Source of the DNA: Temnopleurus reevesii | Lineage: Eukaryota > Echinodermata > Echinoidea > Temnopleuroida > Temnopleuridae | Direction: 5' to 3' | Assembly: GCA_036244855.1 (NCBI GenBank) | Contig: BQKZ01000455.1 | Coordinates: 1 to 64,000, forward strand | DNA: 64,000 bases | Shown: positions 11,647 through 23,300 of the stretch, piece after piece | How the letters are laid out: every line of letters starts with the position of its first letter | Position numbering within the stretch: the first letter of the stretch is position 1 | Notes under the pieces: model-generated | Told to the model about the DNA's origin: nothing | Databases searched by the model: none | Seen by the model: the letters and a program-made list of their open reading frames with translations, nothing else | Program-made: the position numbers and the translations under genes

Positions 11647-13097
11647 GTTTTTAGTTTTTACTTTGCAACTCCGATTAGTTTCTGCAATTCTGCAATAGCT
11701 GTCATTTGTTGTATCTAGTTTAAATTAATTTCAACTTTGGCAATTCTTGTATATCCCCGGCAATCCAATCAATATGATCTACGTTTTTCCACAAGGTGAT
11801 GGAAAAATGCATTTAAAGTAACCTGCATGTCTGAGGCTCTTCAACTCGTTGCATTGATGACAGCATTCTTGCAACTTATTTCATCCCTTTCAGGTGAGAA
11901 GTCTTCAAAATATATTAAGGTTATTCTTGGATGAGCGCAGACTTTTTCTTGCAGGTGTGACCAAGCCTGAGAACAGCCTTGCCTGGTGTTTAGATTTCCT
12001 GAAATGAAAATAGAAGAAATTTATGAGATAATGATGTATCAAAAGTCAGACTGGACACAAACAAGAATTGTGTAGTAAAGATAGCATACCTTATAACACA
12101 GTCACAGGCACTTTTTAAAAAATTTCCGGTTAAAATCTTTTCTAAAAGTTTTTGGAAAAAATGTAGGTACATGTATCGTCAATTTGTTAGGTCCCCTGGA
12201 GATTCAAATGAGTTTTCGAAAGTTTTATGTGTGTGAAAAAAGCGACACCAAGATTCCCTGGTCATACTCATATTCATAGTCATAACTATGTCTATGACTG
12301 AGTATGACATTAATTACTCATACTTAGTAACTTAGACTCAGAGAGACATTCAAATTCAATTTCAAGTTAGACATTCTTGACTTAAAAAAAGTTAAGTTTG
12401 TGCTGGAGTAGGCTTTTGAATTTGAAGTATGTTAACATCCACAGGATGCAGGATTACTTTCATAGGCTGAAGCTACATTCCACAAAAGCAACACTCAAAT
12501 TAAGAATACATCTCTTTGTTTAAGTTATTGTTCTGTAGTCTGCAAAAGGGAAACAATAACTTGAATGCAAAATAAATTTCATGCACGGATAATAACGAGT
12601 GGGACCAAAGTGTTTTTATCAGATATGAAACAATCACTTACAGTTACAGCCACATTAAACGTCAATAAATGATTGGATCTTAATCGAATTACCTGAAAAT
12701 GCTAAGAACATATACCAGGACAACGTTTCCAAGAAAATATTATTTCAAAGTGATTCTGACATAGAATTCTGATCCTTTCACTGATTCCAATTTCCCGCTG
12801 TGGTGTCAATAATGTTCGCTGATCTCGATCTAATCGATCTCTCATGAGCTCAACGCAATATGCATTGCATTCCGTACGCGTTACGTGAGATCGAGGAGTC
12901 AACGAAAAATGCCAGAGCGAAATCAAATGGATTACCTACTGTTCATGTTTACAAACGTTTATTCTTATTCTGGTTTTCAGAATATTTTATACTTTCATTT
13001 TTTTTTTTTTTTCATCTATGCCACATTTTGCCATTGTTATAATATTGTATCATTTCTTCCATGCCCCCAGGTGGGGCCGTTAAGAAATAAAATCATT
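11647..13097. other. GINS2 upstream region, no further exon identified
   Basis: Contains the presumed 5' UTR and promoter of GINS2. No clear TATA box or upstream non-coding exon could be proven. A CpG-containing stretch near 12780-12900 (ACGCG, ACGTGAGATCGAG) is the least AT-rich part and a possible core promoter. Confidence 0.35.
12262..12309. repeat. Imperfect hairpin
   Basis: GTCATACTCATATTCATAGTC pairs with the downstream GACTGAGTATGAC arm over a short loop. It lies in the GINS2 upstream region and its function is unknown. Confidence 0.6.
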
Positions 13098-13265
13098 GTC
13101 ATTGTCATTGTCATTGTCATTGTCATTGTCATTGTCATTGTCATTGNNNNNNNNNNNNNNNNNNNNNNNNNNNNNNNNNNNNNNNNNNNNNNNNNNNNNN
13201 NNNNNNNNNNNNNNNNNNNNNNNNNNNNNNNNNNNNAATAATAACAATAATAATAATAATAATAA
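13098..13265. repeat. (TCATTG)n microsatellite, assembly gap, (AAT)n microsatellite
   Basis: Eight or so TCATTG hexamers run into N at 13147-13236. The sequence resumes in AATAATAACAATAATAAT repeats. The gap is flanked by different simple repeats, so its true length is unknown. The long open frames through the N run are not genes. Confidence 0.95.
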
Positions 13266-13924
13266 AATGATCAATATAATTTTGTGATCACTTAACCTTG
13301 ATTGAAAGTTATCATTATGAATCTGATTATATTGCAATAAGGGTACATCAGGGTATAATTATTATCTATCTGTACTTGAGTTACCTTACCTTAATATTGG
13401 TCATTAAGTACTTAATGGTACCTAAGGACAAACGGATACGCAAATTAATTGCCATAAAATGATTGGATAGGACTAGTCTGGTCGCGATCTACACCTAAAA
13501 TGCCGTAATAATCAACTTTGATTGTGGGCGTAAACGGAAATGGGAGAAACTTATATGAGATAACAACAAGACAAGCAAATTATTTATGGTGCGGACACTC
13601 CTTGATATTTAGAAGATGACGGAATTTTCAGAATTTTGTCAGTCGTGAACATCAGCCGCTCTTCAGCCTGTGCCCCTTTTCATTTTTTCCATTCCTTTTT
13701 TTTTTCTTCTTCTTTTTACAGTAGAGCCGCCCACTTAGTCAGCCCCTACCCCTCCTGCAAAAAATGCTTCGGCAAACATGATATTTTCTACGAAAAGTTG
13801 AAGGGGCTAATTTAGGCTGCCAATATTACGCTCTGTATATGTTCGGCAAAATAGCGCCAGATAGTATTATAATTCTCTCAGATGTAATGCAAACTGTATT
13901 ATCGGTATTGTATTTTAATAGGCG

Positions 13925-14420
13925 ATTTATATGCAAATTTACATATACTTTATATACACAGAGGTTGTTCTTGACAAACTAAAAGCTTGCCCTCGGCTTG
14001 CCCGACGTAGCAAAAAGTGAAGTATGCAAACTGGAATCCACGCCTGTTGAAGTTCAATAGGCGGGAGGCTAATAGATGCAAATTTTATGCATACCTCTAA
14101 CACAAAGGTTGTTCTTGACGATCCGAAAGCTTGCCCGAGGCTTGCCCGACATAGCAACAAGTAATGTATGCAAACTGGATTCCAAGTATTGTAGTCTTAT
14201 AGGTATCAACCGTCATATGGAATACCGCGTAACTACGTTAAACGCACATAAATTTGAATATATAAGTAAACCCGCCTATTGGAATACCTATATATGCAAA
14301 TTTTATGTGTACTCTGTACACAATTGTTGTTCTTGACAACCCTAAAGCTTGCCCGAGGCTTGCCCAACATAGCAACAAGTAATATATGCAAACTGGAATC
14401 CGAATATTGTACTTCAATTG
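13925..14420. repeat. Three tandem copies of a 130 bp unit carrying ATGCAAAT octamers
   Basis: Cores near 13930-14040, 14075-14185 and 14293-14400 share ATGCAAATTTTATG or ATGCAAATTTACAT, then GGTTGTTCTTGACAA, AAAGCTTGCCCGAGGCTTGC, CCGACATAGCAACAAGTAAT and TATGCAAACTGGAATCC. Spacing is uneven (about 145 and 220 bp). Each unit begins with a perfect ATGCAAAT octamer (13931, 14076, 14294), the POU-factor consensus. Confidence 0.85.
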
Positions 14421-14944
14421 TTACTGACCTGTTTAATTTTACCGCGTATAACGACGTTCGCTGCATGGAGAGAAAAGTGCATAAATTTGAATCTATTAGT
14501 AAACCGCTCTATTCATTGTCGTTAAACGTGTAGGCCTATAACTTCAAATATAGTAAACAGGTGTATTGTAGCATGGTAGGTCAAGGAAAAAGAACGCAAA
14601 AATATTTGAATCACAATGATAACTACAATAGGCCTACATAGCTGCCGAACTTTCTGAACAATTTAATTGGGAGCCCGGTACAGATGAGGCATCCTCGGGT
14701 GGCCACGGTGCGCAGCTCATGCGAACAGTTGAAAACGCTTTTGCTGCTCATAAAATGTCTAATTTTCACCGCATATTCCTGCAATTGGCTTATAAAATCA
14801 GATGACAATTTCAAGAGGAAAAGGCAACAGTTGGAGATAGAAAGAAATTGAAATTAAAGGATTGCGTCAAGCTGAAGCCAGACCGGACGTTTGTAAAGTT
14901 CTTTGCGACAGGATTCAAGCAGTAAGTTTCACAATTTTGTATAC

Positions 14945-15580
14945 TAGTAATTGAGGAATAGGAGGAGTAGAAGAGTATAAGGAGAGAAAATGGGAAGAAT
15001 ATTATTGTATGAAGAGGAAGAGAGGAGAGGAAGGGAAAGGAGAGGAGAAAATGAAAGGATAGGATTGGAGAGAGGAGCGAAAAGAAGAGAAGAGCAAAGG
15101 AGAGGATGGGAGGAGAGGAGGAGAGAGGTGAGAGAGAAGAGGAAAGCGGAGGAGACTCTAGGGGAGTGATGAGAGAGAAGAGAGAGAGAGGGGAAGAAAG
15201 GAGGAGAGGGGATAGATGAGAAAGAAGAAGAAAAGATAGATGAGAAAGAAGAAGAAAAGCGGATCAAGGAGAGGATCGATGGGAGGTGGAAAAAAAATGT
15301 CAGATAACAGAGGAATAGGAGTAAGATAGTATGGGGAGTCAGAGGTGAAGAATTGTATGGAGAGGAGGAGAGGATCGAGAGAAAGGGAAAGGAGCCGGAG
15401 AGAAGTAGAGGGGAGAGGTGAGGAGAGGAGAGGAGAGAGAAGAGGAGAGAGAAGAGCCTGAGAGAGGAGGAGAAGAGGAGAGGAGAAAAGAGGAGAGGAG
15501 AGGGGAGGAGAGAAGAGGGGGGGGGGGGGTGGAGGGGAGGAGAGAAAGAAAAGAGAAGGGGAGAGGAAAGGAGTAGGGCT
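14945..15580. repeat. Polypurine tract, GGAGAG-rich
   Basis: About 630 bp in which the plus strand is almost only A and G (runs of GAGGAGAGGAGAGG, with a G11 run near 15518). Open frames on the opposite strand (Ser/Leu/Pro only) are compositional artefacts. Such mirror-like purine tracts can form triplex DNA. A weaker purine-rich stretch continues at 16170-16540. Confidence 0.92.
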
Positions 15581-16163
15581 TAAAGGGGAACTTCACCCAG
15601 ACATTTTAGTGCGCTCAGCTGATAAAGAAAAATACAGTGGTCAAACTGTGAAAATTTGACCAAAATCCGACTATCCATTCAAAAGATATGTATTTTCAAA
15701 GTTTTGATTTAAACCCCTCATGGGCTCCTCAAATTGGCACCTTACAGGAACAAAATGGCTGCCAACATGGAGAACTCTCCATTCACTTTGTACACAGAAT
15801 TTCACATTTTGCTCTTTTTCCAGAAAAGTAGACAATTTTTTTTTTTCAGTTAGGTATATTACAGCCACATCAATTCTGCAAGCATTCCAGAAAGAACGGT
15901 GCTGATTCATATGATATTGATCCATTTTCAATAAATTTATATACAAAGTGCATGAGGAGTTCTCCATGTATGACATCACAGATTATGCTAATTGGCTATA
16001 CGTTGCCAATTCAAGGATGCCCAGCACAGGTGGAATTGATAACTTTGAAAATTCATAACTTTTAAACGGATTATCCGATTTTTCTCAAATTTTCACAGTT
16101 TGTTCATCTGATTTTTCTTCATTTACTGACCGTACATTATTGTCTGGGTGTAATTCCCCTTTA
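15581..16163. mobile_element. Inverted-repeat element, TAAAGGGGAACTTCACCC family
   Basis: The left end TAAAGGGGAACTTCACCCAG pairs with the right end CTGGGTGTAATTCCCCTTTA. Subterminal sequences also pair (AAACTGTGAAAATTTGA left, TCAAATTTTCACAGTTTG right), giving long imperfect terminal inverted repeats. The interior has no transposase. A diverged relative is at 18800-19334. Non-autonomous DNA transposon of unknown superfamily. Confidence 0.8.
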
Positions 16164-17321
16164 ATATAGAGGATGTGATCTGAGGAGAGGAGAGGAGGAG
16201 TATAATGAGTTCACGCGCCAGCACAGAGAAGAAATTAAAAGGAGCCTTTGGTCAGAAATGAGAAGGGGAAGGAGAAGAACTTCAGACGGCCAACGAAAAA
16301 CTATATGCATGCTGGAGACGACGAAAAAGACGGGGGAGAAGTTCAATTAGTGGAAAGAGAAAAATTCAGGAGCTATAGACATGATAGGGCCTGAGAGGAG
16401 GAACTTGGAGGAGGCAGGAAAAGGTGAAAACGATGGGTCAGGAGGAGGAAAAGGAGAAGAGTAAAGAAGAGAGGAAAGAGGAAAACAAGTACAAGTAAAA
16501 GCTTCCCGAAAAGGGAGGATGAGGAAAAAGATAGTGGAGGATTTGGAGTTTCACGGAAGTTTCAAGTTGCCCCCTGAAACAAAACACCCCCACACATTAT
16601 CCAATATGGAGATAGATCATGAAATCCAACGGGCGGATCACGGATTTCACAAATGGTGGGGGAGGTGGGTAGAATAAGACGCGATTTTAAAACTTGTTTA
16701 TTCCACCGCCGAGATGACTGCTCGATCCGCCTATAACATGCACAATTCAGGCACCGCAGAACTTTTTGAAAAAAGGAGGGGGGGGGGGGTGTTTTACAAT
16801 TGTACACATTCCCGTAAAATTGCATGTACTAAAATGAGCTAAATGACTGCAGCCCCAAGAATAGAGGTTACTCGTATATTCTATCTCTTATTTGCTCAAA
16901 AGAAAAACGAAAAGGGGACCCAATCGTGCTCACATAAATATGCAGTGCAATGTACACGTGACCGTGCTCGCTCTTCGTCTGCTACAATTCGATCTGATAA
17001 ATTGTCTAAATCTCATGTAATAAAATAACATGAATTTAATTAAATTGATAATTTGTAAAATAAACATAATTTCAATACTAAATTATATATATATGTTTAA
17101 TTTATAACAATAATGTGATATTTATGCACAATCTTGATAAAATACAAAATTAAAATAATTGAACGAGGATAATAAATTGGTTGCGAAAATTCAAAAGATC
17201 AACGACTTTATTATTCAAAACAACACGGACAAATAAACGGGTGGTTCCTCCGTTGCTACATTTCATCCAAGAATTTGACGAAACTTAAAACTCTTGAAGA
17301 TTTTTTAACACTTAAAGAATA
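16164..17321 (+). promoter_or_regulatory. Anillin upstream region (putative promoter and 5' UTR)
   Basis: No coding exon. A distal purine-rich part is followed by very AT-rich DNA up to the anillin ATG. At about 17176-17200 an inverted CCAAT box (ATTGG) is followed within 20 bp by TTCAAA, the reverse of the CHR core TTTGAA; a second TTCAAA lies near 17214. CCAAT plus CHR is the known arrangement in G2/M gene promoters. These are short matches, so functional status is inference. Confidence 0.3.
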
Positions 17322-17339
17322 ATGGATCCGCTGACTGAG
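17322..17339 (+). CDS. ANLN: Anillin exon 1 (start codon, 6 residues)
   Basis: ATGGATCCGCTGACTGAG encodes MDPLTE, almost identical to the MDPFTE start of vertebrate anillins. It is followed at once by a donor, GTTCGT, in phase 0, matching the phase-0 start of exon 2. The micro-exon is too short to stand out on its own; position, sequence and phase together support it. Confidence 0.85.
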
Positions 17340-20300
17340 GTTCGTATGAATGTTTAAATTTACACGAAATGTTCTAAAACATTAATTAATCGTCATGATC
17401 GCTGAATTTTTTACGTGGCCTAACGTGTTTGAGTTGAATGAATGTGAGGAACAGTGCAGTGCAATATGTGCGGGTTTGGGTGCGGCGTCGACCCGTGCTG
17501 TCGGTGTTTCCGTGTAGTATGTGTTTGTGACTTCTTTGTGTGTGAGTCATTTTGAAGTAATAGTTCGGATCTTCCTTTCTGAAGTCTTGAACTTTGAGTT
17601 TGGAGTCGCATTTAAATTTTTGCTCTCCAAATTAATCAATTATCAAGAACCGTCAATCATGACCGGCGTAGTGTTACAAGTGTAGAAATATTTGAATGGA
17701 ACATCTGTGCTTAGCTTTGCCTTCGAATATTCTCAACAATAATATTGAAAAAATTCCGAAATTTTGAAGGCTTTTTTTAAAAGATCATGATTTTAAAACT
17801 CGCGTCCGTCCAGACGACGAACCCGTTCGTACTTGTCTTGATAGACACTTTGGCATTAGGGGCCAGAAATTAGAATGTGCGCGTGTCACGAAAAAATTGT
17901 AAACATCGGGGGCAGAAACTGTCCAAAATATACTCAGGAGTCAGGTAACATCGCCACAAAACATAGTCTAAAAGTGAGTTTAACCAAATTGTATGCACAG
18001 AATAGTGGGTAGTCATTTAAATAAATGTTATTTCATTTCCCCTGCTTAGTTATTTCAGGAAATTCATTGAAAATTTTAATCTATTTTTATGTTAAAAAGT
18101 GCAAACTTGTGTCTACTTAGTACTTTGCAAAGCCAAAGGTTTTTTGGCCGAATCTGGTGCAAAAAATTATCGCTGGTGCACTGCTGCATGCTTCCATAGG
18201 ATTGTTTATGAATTGAATACAGTGCGCAAATCTGGCCCCTATTCTCCAGGTTTGCTGACACTTCCTGATCAGTAATCGCAGTCATGATCAAGTTGAATAA
18301 CAACAGTTAGACAGAAAATCCATTGATTTGGAGTAGTTTTTAAGTTTCTGTCTGACAAGTGACATCAGTTGATGTCACAAACAGTGTTTTAGAATGGTCC
18401 TATATATATGGGGGTTGCGTATCCAGACACTTAACACTATTAAAATTACCTCTTTTGCCTTTGCATGACAAAAACTGTGGATCAAATAACAAAAGTATTG
18501 GGCATTTGTGTCTTCAATTGCAATTTAACGTTTAATACACTCCCATGGCCATGTTGATAAAGATAGACTCCCAAATGAGTGTAGGAATTATTATGTTTTC
18601 ATTGACATTGAGTGAAGAAAGATCAGGGGGTGTTTCATCAAGATTTGTCGCAGCGACAACTTAAGGAGTCATTTTCCGACAGTTCCCATAGCAACTGTCA
18701 GCGATAGTGCATTTCATCCAATCACAATCAAGGAATTTGTTAGCGCTGACTAATTGCCTCTGCGACAAATCTTGATGAAACACCCCCCGGATGAACAAAC
18801 TGAGATTATTTGAGCTAATCCGAGTTCTGAATTTTCGAAACCACAGAAATACAACGATCACTGCTGCTGATGGTGATCTGTGCGATTGGCAACAATGACG
18901 GAGGGTGTGAGGTCATGTCAAACAACTCATCATTTACTTTGTGCATAGGATTTTTAAAAATTGAATGATTGATGTAAGATGTAGAGAAAGGGTTTGACAG
19001 GATTCTTCCAAAAATACATGCAATTTCGATAAACGCATGATATATTCTCAAGCAAGGAAAAAATTTGTTGACTACTCTTGGGGGGGGGGGGGAATAAGAA
19101 AAAGTGAAGTTTTTGTATGAGAGTGAATGGGAAGTTGTACAAAATGACGTCACAGGTTCTGTCAATTTTCCCAATTACATGGATCCCCATCAGCGGCAGG
19201 GCTGTTATGTCTGGGAATTTGAAAATTCACAACTTTTGAACGAATTCTCTGATTTTGCTCGAATTTTCGCAGTTTGTTAATCTGATTTTTCTTCATTCAA
19301 TGAGAATATAAGCCCAGGGGTGGGTTCCCCATTAGTTAGTAGGAAGACAAAGCCCTATAAAGTATTTGTGAATGTCATTCTTTTGTTTCTTTTAATTTTC
19401 TAATCTTATTTTGTTTATTTCTTTTCCTTTATTCCTTTTAGAAACTTTTGGAGAGAGCTCGTGCAAGGCGGGAAAATTTAGCTCGAAAGATGGCAGAATC
19501 AAACATGTCTCCTCGAAAGACTGCAACAAGCACAACAACAACAGCAGCCAGAGTGCCCCTTCGGGAAAATCAGTTGCACAATATCGAACCAAGACGAGGT
19601 ATGTACAACTACAAAGACATTTTATTTAGTTAATTTAGTTTTAAATGTTTGTTTTTCCTTATGAACTATTTTTGCATTTTAATGACAAGATAAGATGCTA
19701 GCTCAACATGTTCATAGCTTTCTGAAGAACACAAGGACTGCACGCATACCAAATTTATCATTCATATCACCATGAGATCGTTCAATTGGTAAGGGTTGAG
19801 CCAAATTTTTATGCCTCCGCCACCGTAAGGTGGTGCCGGAGGCATTATGATTTAGGCTCTCTTCATTTATTTTTAAAAAAATTGTTTTGTCCACCAATTA
19901 CAGTGTCACCAATGAAAGCGAGACGCGAGATGGACATCAAACCAGACACACCGGCAATTCCTTCAGTCAAAAGCAGACTTCAACGCTTGGCTGATCAGAG
20001 ACAGGACTGGGCCGATTCATGTAAATTTATTTTCCTTTCTTTTTATTTTTTTGGGGGTGGTACCCTATTTCAGAGCTGTCAGGCTTCTGTGAAATTGTTT
20101 TTAGTGACTATATATCAGGTTTGCATAAAAACTCAATGTTTGCATTTTATAACAGTCAAAAACTTCCCGTCATTTTCTTTTTATTGGGTCATGCATTGTA
20201 GAGGAAGGTATTAAATGTGAATTGTTACACAAAAGCTATGAATAAAGGCCCCCAAATTATTTTGATGCCCTCAAATGCTAGTTTTTAAATTTTTCAGTGG

Positions 20301-23300
20301 GCCAGTTGGTTGAGGGCATCCAAACATTTTTTTTTTATTTCTGCCTAAGAGCAACCCTACTCAATGTGGCCAAACAGAATGTAAACTTCCATCTCCCCCT
20401 CTCTCCCTGTCTCTCTTTCCCTCTCTCTTTCCCTCTCTCTTTCCCTCTCCCCTCTCTCCCCTCCCCCATCTCCCCCTCTCTGCCCCTTCTCTGCCCACTC
20501 TCCCCCCTCTCCCTCTCACCCCCTCACCCTCTCTCATCCCCTCTCCCTCTCCCAGCCTCTCTTTCCCTCTCCCCCTCTCTGCCCTTTCCCTCTCCCCCTC
20601 CCCTGTCTCCCCCTCCCCTGTCTTCCCCTCTACCCTCTGTCCCCCATTCCCCTCTCTCCCCTCTCTTTCGATCTCTCTCCAGGTGGAGCAGAAGTAGACA
20701 GTCCCAAGAATGTGATCCCTCCAAAGCGACCCAACTTTGATGAGGAGGATGTGGCCCCTGCTCCCAAGGCTCCGATGTCGTGTCGGTCTCGCTTTGCTGC
20801 GTTGGCCGCCAACATCAACAGCTGGGAGGACGATACAGATCACCCTAGACGTGACTTCCACAAAAAGGTTGGCAGTGTTCTTTCCTTTTTCCTTTAGAAT
20901 CGTCTAAGAGCGGACGTAAATTTTACAGAATTCACAGAATTTCAGTCATATTTGCATTGTACACAAGTTAGCGAATTAATGGTCATGGAAATAGCGAAAA
21001 TAAAATACCAGGGAATATTTGAGCTTCTACATTATTCGATGATCTACGCATGTGTAGTGACGATATCATTATTGCCATGTCCCTGCTTTTTTCGAGTACA
21101 TTGACTGTGAGGTTTCTTTGTGTCCAAGCTTCGGGAGACACGTAAATCTGAGTTCTTGTCTTCACAGAGCCAGATTATATCCATGACTTAGACACAGTCT
21201 CCTGCTCTCTATTGCTGGTGTTACTTGCTCAGAATCTTTTATATGAATGCCAGTCTGTGGAATAAAAAGTGGGAGTCAACCCTCTTCCAAGTTAGAACAA
21301 AACTTTGATGAAAACAAATCGTCTGTATTCACAATATATTGAAGATACCAAACATGCATTTGTGAACCATTCATTCATTCTGAATGGAATGGATGTAATC
21401 AAAATTAGATCTACAATAAAAAGACAATGCTTTTTTAATATGCTGTGTTGCATTTTTTTTCTCTCACAGGAAAAACCAGCTGCTAAACAGTGGCAGCCTC
21501 CTAAAACACATGAGCCGGAAGAAGAATCTGCCCCAGTGCCTGCTAAACGCTCTGCCCCTACCACCACCACTACAGCCCCTTCCTCTACGCAACCTTCTCC
21601 TCCCAAGCGTACTAAGTATGACGAGAGTGAGACCTCGTTGCAGCGGGAGCCGAGCGGCAAAGGTAAGGCTCAATTTAAAACTCTTCCATACCGCCGCAGC
21701 TCCTCCACCGGTAGCGTCCACAAAGTCCGATCCATTTCCAAATCACCATCTAAGATACTGCATGCTAGTAGTACCACATCCCATTCATCCTCATTTAAGA
21801 CCGTAATCACCGTAGAATCCAACAAACATAGTCCCGTAAAGAGGCCTAAATCTCCCCTCTCTGGCCGCCTCTTTGTTGCAGTTGGCACCCGGAGGCAGAC
21901 GTCGTCGTCCGGGAGTGATTCGGATGTGCCCAGCACGGAGCAGCCGGTGCCAGCGCCTCGAGCTGCCAAGACGGATTCAACGCCGGCCAGGAGCCCGGTC
22001 AGGATGCAGATCACAACTGCCTCGGTGGTGAAGCGCCCCGCCCCACAGTCCTGCACGCCAGCAACCCCGAAGTCTAAATCGCCCAGGAAGCAGACAAGCA
22101 TTAGGGAATCCCCCAAGAAATCTTTCACGACCATCGCCCCTTCCCCTCTCAAACACAAATCACCCATCAAGACCTCCCCCGTCAAACAGCCCACCAACAG
22201 GGCCTCCCCCGTCAAACAGCCAACCATCAGGGCGTCCCCCGTCAAACAGCCAACTGTCAGGGCTTCCCCCGTCAAACAACCAACAATTATAAAGGCCTCC
22301 CCTCTGAAGCAACCCACCAAGACTAGGAACACCCTGGTCGTCAACAGAGCTCCGACGTCCCAGAAGTTTGCTCAAGCGATGGCGTTGTTGGAGCAGGGCT
22401 GTGGTGGGGGTGGGGCAGCCACCAGGCAGAGTCCCGTCAAGTCTGCGCCTAGAGTGGGGGCCATCGCTCAACGCATCCAGCAGCGATTGAAGGCAGACCA
22501 GAGCAGCTGGCAGAGTAACGCCATCAACAAAAAAGTACAGGTGAGATATATGCTTAAATATTTTAGTATTTTCTCCATATCATAGATACTAGCAAGACGT
22601 GAAATAACCCCCCATTTTGTTACATTCTAAGAATATGTATTTCATTTAATTACAATAAATCTTGATCTCGTATAAGTCAAATAATCACCTAAGTGAGGGT
22701 ATTTTCAAATCCGTTTCTCTGTATATTCTATGGATTTTACCCCTCACAGGTCTAAATTTTCTCTTAGTCAAATATATTTCTTTTATTCCAACAGATTTGA
22801 CTTATGCAAGGTTGACTGTATTTTCTGCGCATTTTTCATATTTGCTTCATATCTTCATCCATTAAAAGATTTGCTTATGGTTATAAAAGTTCTGAAGAAT
22901 AAGGGGGTGTTGCTCAAAAGTTGCAATTGATCGCAAGTTGCTGTTGATAGGAACGCTCCAATCAAAATCATTGTTTCATGCGCGTCTTTTTAAATGCGCA
23001 TACCGTGCGCGAATGGAAATGCGCGTTACAATGTGCAAAGTTGCAGTTGATTTGCAGTTGATTTTGAACAACACCCCCTAAGACTGATAAATCAGATGTT
23101 TTTTGTATCTCATTTGCTTGTTGATATTGCAATGATTGTAATATGCTAGCATATATGCGAGAAGTTGATTACAATTAACAGAAATTTGATGGAGGATTGA
23201 AGGAGTGAAGGTCTGGCCTTTGATGATGACTTTATAACTGAAAATCAGTTTGAGAATACATCTCTGAAACCACATTCATGACTGAAAAGGATTCATGCTT

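Noticed and set aside
12885..13337. Frames spanning the N gap
   Set aside because: Made of microsatellite and unknown bases.
14944..15596. Ser/Leu/Pro-rich open frames on the minus strand
   Set aside because: Translation of a purine tract; composition only.
20297..20861. Pro/Ser/Leu and Arg/Glu/Gly-rich frames
   Set aside because: Read-through of the CT-rich intron tract before anillin exon 4; only the part from 20683 is coding, on the plus strand.
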